Assembly: GCF_022829725.1 (NCBI RefSeq)
Contig: NZ_JAKSYG010000212.1
Coordinates: 1-64,000, forward strand
From: Methylobacterium sp. E-005
GTDB taxonomy: Bacteria > Pseudomonadota > Alphaproteobacteria > Rhizobiales > Beijerinckiaceae
Reading direction: 5' to 3'
Length of the DNA stretch: 64,000 nucleotides
The notes beneath the pieces were generated by a model. The model did no database searches. It saw only the letters and a program-made list of their open reading frames with translations, and was not told where the DNA came from. Position 1 is the first letter of the stretch. Each line of letters begins with the position of its first letter. Of this stretch, positions 62,417-64,000 are shown one piece after another. The translations under genes and the position numbers were made by a program.

Positions 62417-63913
62417 TTAACGCCCCCCGGAGGCGGCCCGTGTCGCCGATCCGGTGAACCGGGCCGCCTCAAGATCGTCGCCCGGACTGCGGGTGCTGAA
62501 CCGCGTCGTCGTACGCTCCGGCGCCGCGGTCACAACGGCGGCGGGCGCGGTGTCGCGGACGCGCGTCGCGGCGATCCGGACGGGCGCGCCGCGGCTCGCC
62601 GGTGTCGCGACGGGACCGGACGCGACGGCGTCGAAGAGGGCGCGTAGCTGCACCTTGGCGTCGGCATCCGGGGCGACCAGGGTACGGGTACGGGTCGGCT
62701 CGGCGGGAACAGGCTTCGCCAGCGCGCGGATCTCGGTTGCGGCTGGAAGGTTGGCCATGCCGCTGTTCAGCGCGGCGAACTGCACCGGTCGCGGCGGCGG
62801 CAACGGCATGGTGAGCGCCGCTACGACGGCAGCGAGATCGGACGGTCGGCGCGGCGGAAGCGGCGCCACCACGGCGGCGATGGCCTCCTCCGCGCTCGAG
62901 GTTGGCGGTACGGCGGTGAGCAGAGCCTTCGCGTCGGTACCCTTCGGGTCGGGCGCCTTCGCCATCTCGCGCTGGATGAGGGAGCCGCGCAGGGCATCGT
63001 CGGCGGCGGGCGCCGCGTAGGCGAGGGCGGTACGGGTCCCGACCGGATCCTGCGGATCGGCACTCGCCACTGCGACAAGAGGTGCGCGACGGGTCCTGGT
63101 CGCCACCGCCACCGGTGGCGGAGCCGGCGCCGGCTCGGACTTGCCGCCACCGAACAGGCTCGCCAGGAAGCCGAACAAGCCGGGCCCGTCCTCCTCCTCG
63201 CCGCTGGCCATCTGCGTGGTGATACCCGCCACGGTGCCGCCGCGGGACAGGATCTCGGCCTTCGCCTCCTCGTAGCGGGGGAACGGACGGTTGTCGCTCG
63301 GCAGCAGCACCGTCTTGCCGTCCGGGAACAGGCGCGCAAGCTGATCGTGGGTCATGCGCGGCCACATCCGAACCGAGCCGACATCGAGATGGATGAACGG
63401 CGTGCCGGCATGCGGATACCAGCCGACGCCGCCGCGCTGCATCTGAAGACCAACCTCGCGGATCCGGTCGATCGATACGTCCGGCAGGTAGAAATCCATC
63501 GCCTTGCCGAGCATATGCTGGCTGTATTCGGCGACCATCTTCGAGCGGCGGCGCAGCATCGCGTTGGTGCCCGGCGAACGATAGGCCGACACGATATGGA
63601 TTGCCTGACCGGAGCCGACCTGGCGATAGGCCTCCCAAACGGTGTCGAACAGGCGCGGATCCATCTTGGTGGGCTCGTTGATGCGCCAATCGCGCAGGAG
63701 CCAGTTCAGCTGATCGAGCGCCGCGCGGTCGTAGCGCCCGTCACGCTTGAACGTGATGGTCGCGCTTTCCTGCGTGTGCGTGTGGTAGATCGTCAGCGTG
63801 CGGGTGTCGCCGTTGGCGACCGCGTCCTCGGTTTCGGCGGTCCCCGCCAGGAACCCGAGCGCGATGCCCGAGAGGGCGAGGACGAGCTTTCGAAGGGGGA
63901 GAAGGCTCGGCAC
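62417..63913 (-). CDS. DUF882/peptidase M15A-like periplasmic protein with long Ala/Pro tail
   Basis: 498 residues. Signal/anchor SLLPLRKLVLALSGIALGFL, then a DUF882 domain (YcbK-like) with IVSAYRSPGTNAMLRRRSKM, SQHMLGKAMDFYLPDVSIDR and YPHAGTPFIHLDVGSVRMWP, the Zn-ligand pattern of M15 peptidases that cut peptidoglycan stem peptides. The second half (about 245-498) is low-complexity Ala/Pro/Arg and probably disordered. Start is GTG 63913 with AGGACC upstream. Alternative role: murein-binding protein. Confidence 0.88.
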   Translation of the reverse strand: MPSLLPLRKLVLALSGIALGFLAGTAETEDAVANGDTRTLTIYHTHTQESATITFKRDGRYDRAALDQLNWLLRDWRINEPTKMDPRLFDTVWEAYRQVGSGQAIHIVSAYRSPGTNAMLRRRSKMVAEYSQHMLGKAMDFYLPDVSIDRIREVGLQMQRGGVGWYPHAGTPFIHLDVGSVRMWPRMTHDQLARLFPDGKTVLLPSDNRPFPRYEEAKAEILSRGGTVAGITTQMASGEEEDGPGLFGFLASLFGGGKSEPAPAPPPVAVATRTRRAPLVAVASADPQDPVGTRTALAYAAPAADDALRGSLIQREMAKAPDPKGTDAKALLTAVPPTSSAEEAIAAVVAPLPPRRPSDLAAVVAALTMPLPPPRPVQFAALNSGMANLPAATEIRALAKPVPAEPTRTRTLVAPDADAKVQLRALFDAVASGPVATPASRGAPVRIAATRVRDTAPAAVVTAAPERTTTRFSTRSPGDDLEAARFTGSATRAASGGR

Positions 63914-64000
63914 GACGGTCCTGATCCTCTCCCGCCCGCAGCAATCATTGCCGGGCGCCTCCGGCTGTCGCGGAAACGGCTAAGGCTGGACCGTGGCAAA

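Overview
The window looks like a chromosome segment of an aerobic anoxygenic phototrophic alphaproteobacterium, most likely Methylobacterium or a close relative. This is inferred from high GC, coding density, reaction-centre genes with alphaproteobacterial numbering, a fused urease gamma/beta subunit and the spirilloxanthin/spheroidene-type crt set; no rRNA marker is present to prove it.

Layout. 1-5.3 kb: urease (ureC cut by the window edge, ureAB fusion), a LysR regulator, a GNAT enzyme, an isochorismatase-like hydrolase and two tiny genes. 5.7-11 kb: a tiny gene and an RND efflux pair. 11.1-15 kb: a four-gene CoA-thioester catabolic operon (CaiB-type transferase, SDR, acyl-CoA dehydrogenase, mesaconyl-C4-CoA-hydratase-like enzyme). 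15-22 kb: Ohr, adenine deaminase, IlvD, and a surface-polysaccharide-like group (two SGNH hydrolases, GDP-fucose synthase). 22.2-24.98 kb: crtI-crtB plus a 50-residue membrane protein. 25-33 kb: hemC, a Tat-type phosphoesterase, two small genes, pccB, tRNA-Val(CAC), a SelW-like protein and an HWE histidine kinase. 33.5-45.1 kb: one tightly overlapping eight-gene minus-strand operon of three glycosyltransferase modules, a deacetylase module, a CmcI-like enzyme and a peptide/opine-type ABC transporter. 45.3-58.8 kb: photosynthesis genes crtDC, crtEF, bchCXYZ and pufQBALMC. 58.9-63.9 kb: a DUF3096 membrane peptide, ppdK, a small membrane protein and a DUF882 peptidase.

The photosynthesis genes work together: CrtE makes GGPP, CrtB and CrtI make coloured acyclic carotenoids, CrtC/CrtD/CrtF finish them, BchC and BchXYZ carry out late bacteriochlorophyll steps, and PufBA/LM/C form LH1, the reaction centre and its tetraheme electron donor. 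Palindromes matching the PpsR/CrtJ consensus TGT-N12-ACA precede crtI, lie between crtD and crtE, and overlap the bchC promoter.

The most notable novelties are a ~120 bp repeat present twice in opposite orientation, each copy in frame inside a different gene of the same glycosyltransferase/ABC operon; that operon itself, directly downstream of crtC; and the CoA operon, whose acyl-CoA dehydrogenase lacks the usual catalytic glutamate.
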